A DNA stretch of 16,379 nt from JBDTVS01 sp040007095 (GCA_040007095.1 JBDTVS010000047.1:1-16379); one strand, 5' to 3'. Shown: positions 1 through 6,692, numbered from the stretch's first letter. The notes: generated by a model not told the origin, from the sequence alone. Translations and numbers: made by a program.

Positions 1-73
1 GATCGGCAATCTTGTCCGGGTGACCTTCCGTCACCGACTCGGACGTAAATAAATGGCGTGCGGTACCGCTCAT
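1..73 (-). CDS. metK: S-adenosylmethionine synthetase (methionine adenosyltransferase), N-terminal fragment
   Basis: MetK makes S-adenosylmethionine from ATP and methionine in the cytoplasm. Only the first 24 codons are inside the window; the gene runs off the left edge. The visible peptide contains HLFTSESVTEGHPDKIAD, the very conserved start of MetK. It includes the His (residue 18) and Asp (residue 20) that match the catalytic His and Mg-binding Asp near the N-terminus of the E. coli enzyme. The ATG at 73 is preceded by a good Shine-Dalgarno sequence, AAGGAG, six bases upstream, which fixes the start. It lies 57 bases downstream of the tyrosine recombinase gene on the same strand, so co-transcription is possible. 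The identification is firm although the fragment is short. Confidence 0.93.
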   Translation of the reverse strand, partial: MSGTARHLFTSESVTEGHPDKIAD

Positions 74-79
74 GCACTG

Positions 80-85
80 CTCCTT
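80..85 (-). promoter_or_regulatory. Ribosome binding site of metK
   Basis: The minus strand reads AAGGAG here, followed by six bases and then the metK ATG. The match and spacing are near ideal and support the chosen start. Confidence 0.75.
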
Positions 86-130
86 CAGACTGAAAATAAG
101 AGTGAGTGGGAAACGGGGTAGTGTACCAGA

Positions 131-1006
131 TCACGACCGTGGGTGGAAACGGTCGTAGATCGTCTTCAACCGCGCCTCGAGCACGTGGGTGTAGATCTGG
201 GTGGTCGAGAGATCGGCGTGCCCGAGCATCATCTGGATGGCCCGCAAATCGGCGCCGCGCTCCAACAGGTGCGTCGCGAACGAGTGTCTGAGGACGTGGG
301 GACTCAACGAGGCCGGTAGCCGCGCGCGCACGCCGTAGGCCTTGAGGATCTTCCAGAAACCGACCCGGCTGAGCGGGCCTCCCCGCACGTTGACGAAGAC
401 GCGGGTCGCCGATCGGCGCTTGAGCAACACCGGCCGTCCTTCGCGCTGGTAGGTGCGAATCCACATCGCTGCCTGCTCGCCGATGGGGATCAGCCGTTCC
501 TTGTTCCCCTTGCCGATACAGCTGAGGTACTGCTCGTCCAGATGCAGATCCACGGCACGCACGCCGAGCAATTCGGACACGCGCATGCCCGTGGCGTAGA
601 GCAGCTCGATCAGCGCGCGATCGCGGAGGCCGAGGACCGTCGTCACGTCCGGCTCGGCGATGAGCGCGTCGACCTCCTCGATCGAGAGAAATTTCGGAAG
701 CGCCGGCCACGCGCGCGGCCCCTGGAGGTCGTCGGCAGGGCTCTCGTGCAGCCGGCGGTCGAGCACCAGAAAGCGGAAGAAGCCACGAATCGCCGCGACC
801 GACCGTGCCACCGAGCGTGGCGAAAGCCCGCCGGCCATCTGCCGCCGGACAAACGCCTCGAGCGCGGGGCGGTCGAGCCGTTCTGGCGGACATGACGTCT
901 CAGCAGCGAACGCGGCCAGCGCTCTGAGGTCGCGCTGGTAGCTCTCGAGCGTGTGGTCGGCGAGCCGGCGCTCCACGCGCAGGTGATCGAGGTACAAATC
1001 AATCAC
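131..1006 (-). CDS. xerD: Tyrosine site-specific recombinase, XerD/XerC type
   Basis: This is a 291-residue tyrosine recombinase, the usual Xer length. Xer proteins resolve chromosome dimers at dif sites during division, acting as an XerC/XerD heterotetramer. The N-terminal SAM-like core-binding domain covers about residues 1-90 and the catalytic domain about 105-285. The full catalytic set is visible: R142 (ATGMRVSELLG), K166 (IGKGNKE), H237 and R240 (HVLRHSFATHLLE), H263 (LGHADLSTTQIYTH) and the nucleophile Y272. The C-terminal DRFHPRS resembles XerD more than XerC, but the two are hard to tell apart without a tree. The start is GTG at 1006; a stop lies three codons upstream in frame, so no longer form exists. 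No clear Shine-Dalgarno is seen, so it may have a very short leader. It is divergent from murQ. Nothing suggests a phage or integron integrase. Confidence 0.88.
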   Translation of the reverse strand: MIDLYLDHLRVERRLADHTLESYQRDLRALAAFAAETSCPPERLDRPALEAFVRRQMAGGLSPRSVARSVAAIRGFFRFLVLDRRLHESPADDLQGPRAWPALPKFLSIEEVDALIAEPDVTTVLGLRDRALIELLYATGMRVSELLGVRAVDLHLDEQYLSCIGKGNKERLIPIGEQAAMWIRTYQREGRPVLLKRRSATRVFVNVRGGPLSRVGFWKILKAYGVRARLPASLSPHVLRHSFATHLLERGADLRAIQMMLGHADLSTTQIYTHVLEARLKTIYDRFHPRS

Positions 1007-1057
1007 TGAACACTACTTATGATAATATGCGCGACCGGTTCGTAAGGTCGGTCCAGC
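1007..1057. promoter_or_regulatory. Divergent intergenic region, candidate shared promoter
   Basis: This 51-base gap separates the minus-strand recombinase from plus-strand murQ and must hold, or lie near, both promoters. It contains an AT-rich island at 1013-1028 with TATGATAAT on the plus strand and TATTAT on the minus strand, both -10-like. No convincing -35 box sits at the right spacing. A short imperfect dyad (GACCG with CGGTC, about 1032-1053) could be an operator. This rests on composition and layout only. Confidence 0.35.
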
Positions 1058-2002
1058 ATGACTCCTCGTTCGAAATGGCAGGGTCTCCCAACCGAAGCCA
1101 TCAATCCATCGACGCTTGCCATCGACAAGCTCTCCTCGTCGGAGATTGTCGAGGCCATGTTGAACGAAGACCGCAAGATGCTCGCGGCCGTGCAGCGTGA
1201 AAAAAATCGGATCGCGGTCGGGGTCGACATCATCACGAAGGTGCTTCGCCGTGGTGGACGGGTCATCTTCGTCGGCGCAGGTACCAGTGGCCGGCTCGGC
1301 CTGCTCGAGGCGGCCGAAATGCCGCCGACCTTCGGGACCGATCCGGCGCTGGTGCAGGCCATCATGCCTGGTGGGAAGAGCGCGCTCGTACGGCCGCGGG
1401 GCGGCGTCGAAGACAGTTATGAGCAGGGCGCTCGCTCGATGACACGCCTCAAGCCCTCCCCCAAAGACGTTGTCATCGGTGTCTCGGCCAGCGGAATGAC
1501 CCAGTTCGTGCGCGGAGCCCTGACGCGTGCGCGCCGCGCCGACTCGAAGATCGTCTTCGTGACCTGCGACCCGCAGACGGAATTGCAGACCTTCGTCGAT
1601 CTGACGATCGCACCGGCGGTCGGTCCGGAGGTGATCGCCGGGTCGACCCGTCTCAAGGCCGGCACCGCGACCAAGATCGTATTGAACATGCTGACCACGG
1701 GCGCGATGGTCCGCATCGGCAAGACCTACGGCAACCTGATGGTCGACGTCGAGACCGGTTCGGAGAAGCGCAAAGATCGCGCCCGGCGCATTATCGCCAT
1801 CGTCACGGGACTCGAGCCGGACATGGCCGACAAACTGTTGCGACGCGCGCACTGGAACGTGAAAGCGGCCATCGTCATGCAGCGTTCCGGGCTGACCTTC
1901 ACCCGCGCCCTGTCCCGACTGCGACTTGCGCACGACTTCGTCCGCGATGCGATCGGCGAGGACGCCGAGAATCGATTGAAGGAATTGTTGAAAGTCGGTT
2001 AG
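1058..2002 (+). CDS. murQ: N-acetylmuramic acid 6-phosphate etherase
   Basis: MurQ cleaves the D-lactyl ether of MurNAc-6-phosphate to give GlcNAc-6-phosphate and lactate, a cytoplasmic step of peptidoglycan recycling. The 314-residue protein is slightly longer than the E. coli enzyme and aligns over the whole SIS domain. The phosphosugar loop VGAGTSGRLG (residues 72-81), EMPPTFG, GPEVIAGSTRLKAGTATKIVLNM (about 189-211) and KTYGNLMVDV are all present. E87 and E118 match the two catalytic glutamates of E. coli MurQ (E83, E114). A UBA-like helical tail follows residue 250. The segment normally written ASGRTPYV reads ASGMTQFV here (144-151), so the arginine is replaced by methionine; this may be a clade variant. 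The ATG at 1058 gives the expected N-terminus (LPTEAINPST). The next gene starts 18 bases downstream on the same strand. Confidence 0.93.
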   Translation: MTPRSKWQGLPTEAINPSTLAIDKLSSSEIVEAMLNEDRKMLAAVQREKNRIAVGVDIITKVLRRGGRVIFVGAGTSGRLGLLEAAEMPPTFGTDPALVQAIMPGGKSALVRPRGGVEDSYEQGARSMTRLKPSPKDVVIGVSASGMTQFVRGALTRARRADSKIVFVTCDPQTELQTFVDLTIAPAVGPEVIAGSTRLKAGTATKIVLNMLTTGAMVRIGKTYGNLMVDVETGSEKRKDRARRIIAIVTGLEPDMADKLLRRAHWNVKAAIVMQRSGLTFTRALSRLRLAHDFVRDAIGEDAENRLKELLKVG

Positions 2003-2019
2003 GGAACGCGCGTGAGATC

Positions 2020-3132
2020 GTGAGCGTCGTCGAGCAGGCCCGAGACGTCGTGCTGGGGGCGATCGAGCAACGAACGTTTCCAGGTGCGTCGGTCGACGTC
2101 GGCGAGAGTCATGGAGCCCTCTGGCGCGAGGTCTTCGGGACGACCGCCTTCGCACCCGCTTCCCCTCGCACTTCCCTTCCCACTCCACTCGCCACTCCAC
2201 CCGCCACGACGGAGGCGACGCTGTACGATTTGGCGTCGCTGACCAAAGTGGTCGCGACCACGACCGTGATCATGGACCTTGTCGGCAGTGGTCTCGCGCG
2301 ACTCGACGATCGGATTGCCGACTCCTTTCCGGAGTGGCGGGGCACGGACCGTGAAGGAGTGACGGTTCAAGATCTACTCGAGCACGCCTCCGGCCTGCCG
2401 GCCCGGCTGCTGGAGGCCCCGCCTGCCACCCGGCGCGAGTTCGAGCACGACATCTGCACGATGCGACTCGCCTACCCGCCCCGCACGAAGTCCATCTACT
2501 CGGATCTTGGGTTCATTCTCCTCGGCATGCTGGCCGAGGCCCGCGGCGGAGCCACGCTGGACCGGCAATTCGATGCGATCCGTGTCCGCCTCGGTGTCGC
2601 GGAATCCCTCCTTGCAGGGAAGCATCTGACGTTCAAGTTATCCGGTTCGACGAAGGGGCGGGCTGCGCCGACAATGCCCCAGGACGATGATGCCCGGAGG
2701 GGCCGAATTCTTACCGGAGAGGTACACGACAACTACGCCGCCGCGCTCGGAGGCGTCGCCGGACACGCGGGGCTGTTCGGCACGGCCGCGGCGATGGGAG
2801 CCTTTGCGCGTCTCGTGCTACGCGCCGCTCGCGGAGGTGCAGTGCCCCCGCCGCTCTCGTCCACCGGTGTCGCGAGGTTTACCAGGAAGAGCGCGGTCCC
2901 CGGGAGCTCCAGGGCTCTCGGATGGGACACGATGCTGCCGACTTCATCGTGCGGAACCCGGATGTCGGCGGGCGCCATTGGCCACGTCGGCTTCACGGGA
3001 ACGTCGCTCTGGATCGATCCGCCTCGAGATCGCTATTTCGTCCTGCTCAGCAATCGCGTCGCCAACGGTGGCACGCTCGATGAGATGCGGTCCATTCGCC
3101 GATCGTTCCACGACGCGCTCGCGACACTGTGA
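2020..3132 (+). CDS. Class C beta-lactamase-family serine hydrolase
   Basis: A 370-residue protein of the beta-lactamase/transpeptidase-like fold (PF00144 type). Three active-site elements are visible: SLTK with S73 as nucleophile and K76, the tyrosine motif YSD at 160-162, and HVGFTG at 322-327 in the place of the KTG box. GEVHDNYAAALGGVAGHAGLF (about 233-253) is typical of esterase/peptidase members rather than true antibiotic resistance enzymes. No clear signal peptide is seen, so it may be cytoplasmic. It starts with GTG at 2020, 17 bases after murQ, and is probably co-transcribed. In Bacillus subtilis a serine hydrolase of this superfamily (AmiE) is encoded with murQ and cleaves MurNAc-peptide bonds; a similar recycling role is my inference. 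Residues 44-66 are a Pro/Thr/Ala-rich insert before the SLTK motif. Substrate is unknown. Confidence 0.85.
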   Translation: MSVVEQARDVVLGAIEQRTFPGASVDVGESHGALWREVFGTTAFAPASPRTSLPTPLATPPATTEATLYDLASLTKVVATTTVIMDLVGSGLARLDDRIADSFPEWRGTDREGVTVQDLLEHASGLPARLLEAPPATRREFEHDICTMRLAYPPRTKSIYSDLGFILLGMLAEARGGATLDRQFDAIRVRLGVAESLLAGKHLTFKLSGSTKGRAAPTMPQDDDARRGRILTGEVHDNYAAALGGVAGHAGLFGTAAAMGAFARLVLRAARGGAVPPPLSSTGVARFTRKSAVPGSSRALGWDTMLPTSSCGTRMSAGAIGHVGFTGTSLWIDPPRDRYFVLLSNRVANGGTLDEMRSIRRSFHDALATL

Positions 3133-3394
3133 ACGAAGTCATCGGCTGAGACCGTTTCCCAATGACAAATCCGGTCCACTTGCCCGGTCTTGTTGCGTGA
3201 TCATCAGGCTGGTGTGCCCGACCACACAATGGCCAAATTCACGCGTCGAACGTCTTAACAGCGCGTGGTGAAAATCTGGCGTCGTGCGGCGAATCTTCCT
3301 AGGCGGCCGCTCGGCGGCCGCAGCTAAGACAGCTTCTAAAGCCGAACCGAGCACAACCTGCTTCATCTTGCGAGACTCTGGCTTTAGAAGATGT
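3133..3394. other. Intergenic region between convergent genes, with palindromes
   Basis: This 262-base gap separates the convergent serine hydrolase (plus) and third pseudopilin (minus). No gene is supported. It contains a small hairpin (GTGTG 3212-3216 with CACAC 3223-3227), two adjacent copies of the self-complementary octamer GCGGCCGC (3303-3310, 3314-3321) that can form a very stable stem with a 3-base loop, and most of the long inverted repeat listed separately. A 75-codon frame on the minus strand from the ATG at 3366 lacks a ribosome site and crosses these palindromes, so it is not called. Confidence 0.6.
3303..3321. repeat. Palindromic pair of GCGGCCGC octamers
   Basis: GCGGCCGC occurs twice, separated by TCG. 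Each copy is a perfect palindrome and the two can pair with each other as an 8-bp all-GC stem. It lies directly beyond the 3323-3399 inverted repeat and could be part of the same element. Confidence 0.7.
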
Positions 3395-3399
3395 CTAGC
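3323..3399. repeat. Long inverted repeat overlapping the 3' end of the third pseudopilin
   Basis: The left arm at 3323-3343 (GCTAAGACAGCTTCTAAAGC plus C) and the right arm at 3380-3399 (GGCTTTAGAAGATGTCTAGC) are reverse complements except for one extra base and one mismatch. The spacer is 36 bases. The right arm contains the TAG stop codon of the pseudopilin gene (3395-3397), so the transcript would fold into a long stem-loop exactly at the end of the message. No U-tract follows on either strand, so it is not a standard intrinsic terminator. It could protect the 3' end or be a small mobile repeat. Confidence 0.75.
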
Positions 3400-4159
3400 G
3401 ACCTGAGCGTCCGCCGGGAGGCCCAAACGGATTGGGCGGCGTGTTGGGGTTGTTTGGAGCATTGGGGCCGCGCGGCTGCGCACCTTGCCGACCCGTGCCG
3501 AAAGGCGTTGGCGTCGCGGTGCCTGGAGCTCCCCGCTGCCCACCCTGCGCGCCGCCACGCTGTCCCGGCGCAGCGGCGCCGCCCGCACCTGGCGCGGCGA
3601 CGCGCGCAACGGGCAGGAATTGCCATTCGTTGTAATGATTGCGGCCCTTGTAGAGGCGAATCGATTGCTCCTTGCTCTTGCTCGTGACACCCATGATGCC
3701 GCCGCTTGCCGCAGCGCCAGGCGTCGCGCCGGGCTGCGCCCCTGGAGTTCCGCGCTGACCGGCTGCCGGTACAGGCGCCTGACCCGCACCACCCTGGCGA
3801 CCGGGCTGCTGCACTCCAGGCGCTCCGCCCGGCGCTCCACCCGGCGCGGCGCCGGCCGCGATCTGAACGATCGGGGCGAAGTCATCGTTCGTGATCGGGT
3901 CTTTGAACTTCTTGCGGAGAAAGCGCTGTTCCACCAGCAGATCGATGGTGGGCGGAAGCGTGCCCGGACCCGCCTTGCTCTGAAACAATTGAATCGCGCG
4001 GGCATATTGCTCGCCGCGAAAGACCAGCTCCGCCTCTTTCTCCCGCCGCGACAACTGTTTCCAGGTTGGCAGGACGGCCGTCATCATGATCGCCATGATG
4101 CTCATGCTGATGAGCAGCACCGCCATCGCGTAGCCGGATTGTTGACCCCGTAAGATCAT
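3395..4159 (-). CDS. Atypical type II secretion-like pseudopilin with Gly/Pro-rich tail
   Basis: A prepilin-like protein. With the ATG at 4159 it is 254 residues; an in-frame TTG at 4183 would add eight. The short leader MILRGQQSG is followed by YAMAVLLISMSIMAIMM, a pilin-type hydrophobic helix (about residues 10-30), then a charged helix with REKEAELVFRGEQYARAI and a conserved region LVEQRFLRKKFKDPITNDDF (about 73-92). Position +5 after the likely cleavage site is Val, not the Glu found in major pilins. The remainder is Gly/Pro/Ala/Gln-rich, about residues 104-145 and 180-254, split by an ordered segment (GVTSKSKEQSIRLYKGRNHYNEWQF). It probably acts as a minor or tip pseudopilin of the neighbouring machine. 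It is divergent from the PKD lipoprotein gene. No good ribosome site supports either start. Confidence 0.82.
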   Translation of the reverse strand: MILRGQQSGYAMAVLLISMSIMAIMMTAVLPTWKQLSRREKEAELVFRGEQYARAIQLFQSKAGPGTLPPTIDLLVEQRFLRKKFKDPITNDDFAPIVQIAAGAAPGGAPGGAPGVQQPGRQGGAGQAPVPAAGQRGTPGAQPGATPGAAASGGIMGVTSKSKEQSIRLYKGRNHYNEWQFLPVARVAAPGAGGAAAPGQRGGAQGGQRGAPGTATPTPFGTGRQGAQPRGPNAPNNPNTPPNPFGPPGGRSGR

Positions 4160-4164
4160 GGAAG
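4160..4164 (+). promoter_or_regulatory. Probable ribosome binding site of the PKD lipoprotein gene
   Basis: GGAAG lies four bases before the ATG at 4169, a rather short spacing. It favours 4169 over the in-frame ATG at 4184, which has no Shine-Dalgarno. The site begins at the base next to the probable start codon of the divergent pseudopilin. Confidence 0.45.
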
Positions 4165-4168
4165 TAAT

Positions 4169-6034
4169 ATGTTTAGCGTTCAAATGATAACACGCTGCCG
4201 GCTGTCTTTCTGCCTCTTGTTAGCGACCGCCGGTATTACCGCCGCCTGCCAGCGTGTCCCACTGCTCGCTCCGTCGGGGTCCACGATCACGTTAACGACG
4301 GCAGCGACGAACCTCCCGACAAACGGCACAGCCGACATCATCGCGCAGGTGATCGAGGCCTCGGGCACTCCGCCACAATCAGGGACCCACATTACGTTTT
4401 CGACGACGATCGGCGTGGTTCAGCCGTCCGATGTCGAAACGGACATCAACGGCCGTGTCGTGGTCAAGTTCAATGCGGGTGGCGTCTCCGGTGTCGCCAC
4501 AATCACCGCCTACTCGGGAGGCGCAACAACCGGTTCCGCCGGCGCGATCAAGATCAATGTCGGTGCGGCGGCGGTGGGCCGCGTCGTCGTCAGTGCGAAT
4601 CCGGGCACCGTTGCCGCGACCGGAAGCAACTCGACGATCACTGCAGTTGTCTCGGATCCGAACGGCAATTTGCTGACTGGCGTGCCGGTGACGTTCACGA
4701 CGACCGCGGGTTCGTTCAGCCTTGCCGTAGTCAACACGGATAGCAGCGGCAATGCGCAGACCACGCTGACGACGAACAAGACGGCGACGGTGACGGCCAC
4801 GGCGGGAGTGCAGCCGTCAGCAGGTACGGGCACAGGGACCGGCACCGGGACAGGAACCGGCACGACGACGGGCGGCACGACCACGAGTCAGCAGTCGGCC
4901 ACAGTTATCGTGACGCTCAATTCGGCGCCGACGATCAGCGTCGGTACTCCATCTCCGGCGGCCCCGACCGTCGGGCAGTCGGTGACATTTCCGCTGACGG
5001 GATACTCGACCGACGCGAGCGCCAGTCCGGTGCAGTCGGTGACCGTCGATTTCGGAGACGGGAGCGCCGCCGTGACGCTGCCGGGTAAACCAGGGAGCGC
5101 GTCACACACTTATAACGCGATCGGTTCGTACTCCGTGCGGGCCACCGTGCGCGACACATTGGGCGATACATCGAGCGCCACCGGATCGGTCTCGGTTGGA
5201 GGTCTTGCGAGCATTACCGTCGGCACACCGTCGCCGGCCGCGCCGACGATCGGCCAGGCCGTGACGTTCCCCCTGACATTTGGCACCGCCGGCGGCAGTC
5301 CGATCCAGAGAGTGGTGGTCGAGTGGGGAGACGGATCTCCCTCCTCCACGTATCCAGGGTCGACCAGCAGCGTCAGTCACATCTACACGGTTGGCGGCAC
5401 ATTCGCGGTGAGGGTGTCGGCATTTGACGCGTTCGGTAACGTCTCCACCGGCGGGACCTCTGTTCTCGTCTCCGCAAAAGCGCAGCCGGTGGTCTCGATT
5501 ACGACGACGACCGCCAACCCGCAGGCGGGCACCGACATCACGTTTACCGCGTCGATCGCTCCGGCGGCCAACAGCGGCACGGCGATCTCGTCGGCCGTTG
5601 TCGACTTCGGCGATGGCAGTACCCAGAGTCTCGGCGGGGTCAGTGGCACGGCGATTACGGTACATCACATCTATCAAGCGGGCGGCACCTTCACCGTCGT
5701 GTTGACCGTGACGGATAGTAACGGCGGTGTGAACCAGGGAACGACCAGCGTCTTCGTGCAAGCGCAATCGCCGCTGGGCGTCACGCTCAACGCATCGGCG
5801 AATATCGGTACGGTCACCACGATCGAGACATTCACGGCAACTGTCACCGGTCTGGGTAACGCGGTCGTGGTCAGCTACCTGTGGGAGTTCGGCAACCTCG
5901 ATCCGCCACAGACGACGACGACCAATCAGATCACGCACCCGTACGCCCATAACAGCGGCACGTTCACGGCGAGGGTCACCGTCACCACCTCGTCGGGCAC
6001 ATCGGCGAGCAACACGACAGTCGTCACGCCGTAG
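4169..6034 (+). CDS. Lipoprotein with Big_1-like and PKD-like domains
   Basis: A 621-residue exported protein. The N-terminus (RCRLSFCLLLATAGITAAC) is a lipoprotein signal with a lipobox ending at C27, so it should be lipid-anchored. Two bacterial Ig-like domains (invasin/Big_1 style) fill about residues 38-132 and 138-213, shown by TDINGRVVVKFNAG and TDSSGNAQTTLTT. A Gly-Thr repeat linker (seven GT units, then TTGGTTTS) follows at 219-240. Four PKD-like domains then cover about 253-345, 347-436, 439-531 and 533-621, with the marks DFGDGS, EWGDGS, DFGDGS and LWEFG plus HTY, HIY, HIY and HPY. There is no catalytic motif; the fold suggests a spacer or binder at the cell surface or periplasm. 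It is the only plus-strand gene inside the secretion cluster and ends at a strong terminator, so it is its own transcription unit. The role is inferred from context only. Confidence 0.85.
   Translation: MFSVQMITRCRLSFCLLLATAGITAACQRVPLLAPSGSTITLTTAATNLPTNGTADIIAQVIEASGTPPQSGTHITFSTTIGVVQPSDVETDINGRVVVKFNAGGVSGVATITAYSGGATTGSAGAIKINVGAAAVGRVVVSANPGTVAATGSNSTITAVVSDPNGNLLTGVPVTFTTTAGSFSLAVVNTDSSGNAQTTLTTNKTATVTATAGVQPSAGTGTGTGTGTGTGTTTGGTTTSQQSATVIVTLNSAPTISVGTPSPAAPTVGQSVTFPLTGYSTDASASPVQSVTVDFGDGSAAVTLPGKPGSASHTYNAIGSYSVRATVRDTLGDTSSATGSVSVGGLASITVGTPSPAAPTIGQAVTFPLTFGTAGGSPIQRVVVEWGDGSPSSTYPGSTSSVSHIYTVGGTFAVRVSAFDAFGNVSTGGTSVLVSAKAQPVVSITTTTANPQAGTDITFTASIAPAANSGTAISSAVVDFGDGSTQSLGGVSGTAITVHHIYQAGGTFTVVLTVTDSNGGVNQGTTSVFVQAQSPLGVTLNASANIGTVTTIETFTATVTGLGNAVVVSYLWEFGNLDPPQTTTTNQITHPYAHNSGTFTARVTVTTSSGTSASNTTVVTP
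4823..4885 (+). repeat. Gly-Thr codon repeat (GGNACN hexamers)
   Basis: A run of imperfect hexamers of the form GGN ACN encodes seven Gly-Thr units and a Thr/Gly-rich tail. It forms the flexible linker between the Ig-like and PKD-like parts of the lipoprotein. Third positions vary, so it is not a fresh slippage product, but its length may differ between strains. Confidence 0.7.
4931..5277 (+). repeat. Internal duplication in PKD domains 1 and 2
   Basis: The stretches 4931-4998 and 5210-5277 are diverged direct repeats, encoding I(S/T)VGTPSPAAPT then (V/I)GQ(S/A)VTFPLT in both cases. Most differences are at third codon positions. PKD domains 1 and 2 therefore arose by duplication within this gene and are closer to each other than to domains 3 and 4. 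Confidence 0.7.
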
Positions 6035-6052
6035 GGGCCGCGCCGCGAAACC

Positions 6053-6088
6053 AGAAATGGGCCGGGTCACGGGACCCGGCTCATTTCT
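6053..6088 (+). terminator. Intrinsic terminator after the PKD lipoprotein gene
   Basis: The arms 6053-6068 and 6073-6088 form a 16-bp stem with one mismatch (AGAAATGGGCCGGGTC against GACCCGGCTCATTTCT) and a 4-base loop. A T/C-rich stretch (TCCTCTT) follows. It begins 19 bases after the lipoprotein stop codon. The AGAAAT on the other side could also serve transcripts from the minus strand, but none is expected to reach it. Confidence 0.75.
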
Positions 6089-6395
6089 TCCTCTTCGTCA
6101 GTCAGGTTCGTCAATAAGCGGTCGCGGGAGGCGGAGCCGGTCGGCTCCGGAAGCGGCATCCGCGCTGCAGATGGGCCACGGCGCCGGCCTCGCGATTTGG
6201 GAAAGCCGATAGTCAGGTCCGCCGCATGCCCTTCCCCATCCGGATCGGTCCATAGTTCTCGGGATCAACGTCGTCGGCCGAGCCCAAACGGTGCGCGTAA
6301 CGGCGTAGCCGGCCGAGCCTCGATCCGGAGCCAGGGACGTTGCATTGATTGGAAGGGATCGGTTCCGCGCGATAGCGGCGATTCGAGTAACGAAT

Positions 6396-6609
6396 CCCCC
6401 GGCAGAGCCGGGGGCTTTACCGTCGCTGGCCTCTCAAAGGGGCCTTATCGCGACGGAGGAACACCAACGCCCCTTTCGGTGCGCATCGCTTCCTTGCGCG
6501 GCCCGTTCACTTGAAGCGGTTGCCTCGCAGAGGCGAGGACTGGGCAACACTACGAAGAGGCGACCGCCGAAAACGTCAAACCGCTACTGCCTCCCCGGCA
6601 GAGCCGGGG
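6396..6609. repeat. Hairpin block with two copies of a 17-base palindrome
   Basis: CCCCGGCAGAGCCGGGG occurs at 6397-6413 and again at 6593-6609, each an almost perfect hairpin with an AGA loop (the first extends to 6396-6414). Between them are a nested stem (CGTCGC 6421-6426 with GCGACG 6450-6455, enclosing GGCCTCT 6428-6434 with AGGGGCC 6438-6444), an alternative stem AAAGGGGC 6436-6443 with GCCCCTTT 6469-6476, a hairpin CCTCGC 6523-6528 with GCGAGG 6533-6538, and an outer pair AGCGGTT 6515-6521 with AACCGCT 6579-6585. The density of pairing is well beyond the rest of the window. Strand and function are unknown. Confidence 0.6.
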
Positions 6610-6692
6610 GGCCTCTCTGCGGACTAGGAGACTTGTAGAGCGCCCGCCGCGAGCCGCACAGGCATTACGAGTGGTCCGAGATGTGACGATTG

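Noticed and set aside
74..130. Possible SAM riboswitch before metK
   Set aside because: The gap to the recombinase gene is only 57 bases, and I see no SAM-I, SAM-II or SAM/SAH-type conserved core or attenuator hairpin.
1013..2200. 395-codon minus-strand frame opposite murQ
   Set aside because: MurQ on the plus strand is unmistakable with intact catalytic residues; the antisense product is Arg/His/Gly-rich and resembles nothing known.
3139..4005. 288-codon minus-strand frame overlapping the third pseudopilin, with an internal ATG at 3366
   Set aside because: Most of it is the pseudopilin gene read in another frame. The 75-codon tail from 3366 has no ribosome site and is encoded by the palindromes; I kept only the palindromes.
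4823..4885. Repeats resembling a CRISPR or minisatellite
   Set aside because: The hexamers are in frame, encode a Gly-Thr linker and have no spacers; this is protein low complexity.
5102..6070. 322-codon minus-strand frame opposite the PKD lipoprotein
   Set aside because: It is the antisense shadow of repeated PKD domains and runs into the terminator; the translation is Arg/Asp-rich without a domain.
6197..6514. Short plus-strand frame, and minus-strand frames ending near 6220, as gene fragments or transposase remnants
   Set aside because: I translated both strands across the gap. No frame shows a catalytic motif or a convincing domain, so I cannot support a pseudogene or insertion sequence call.
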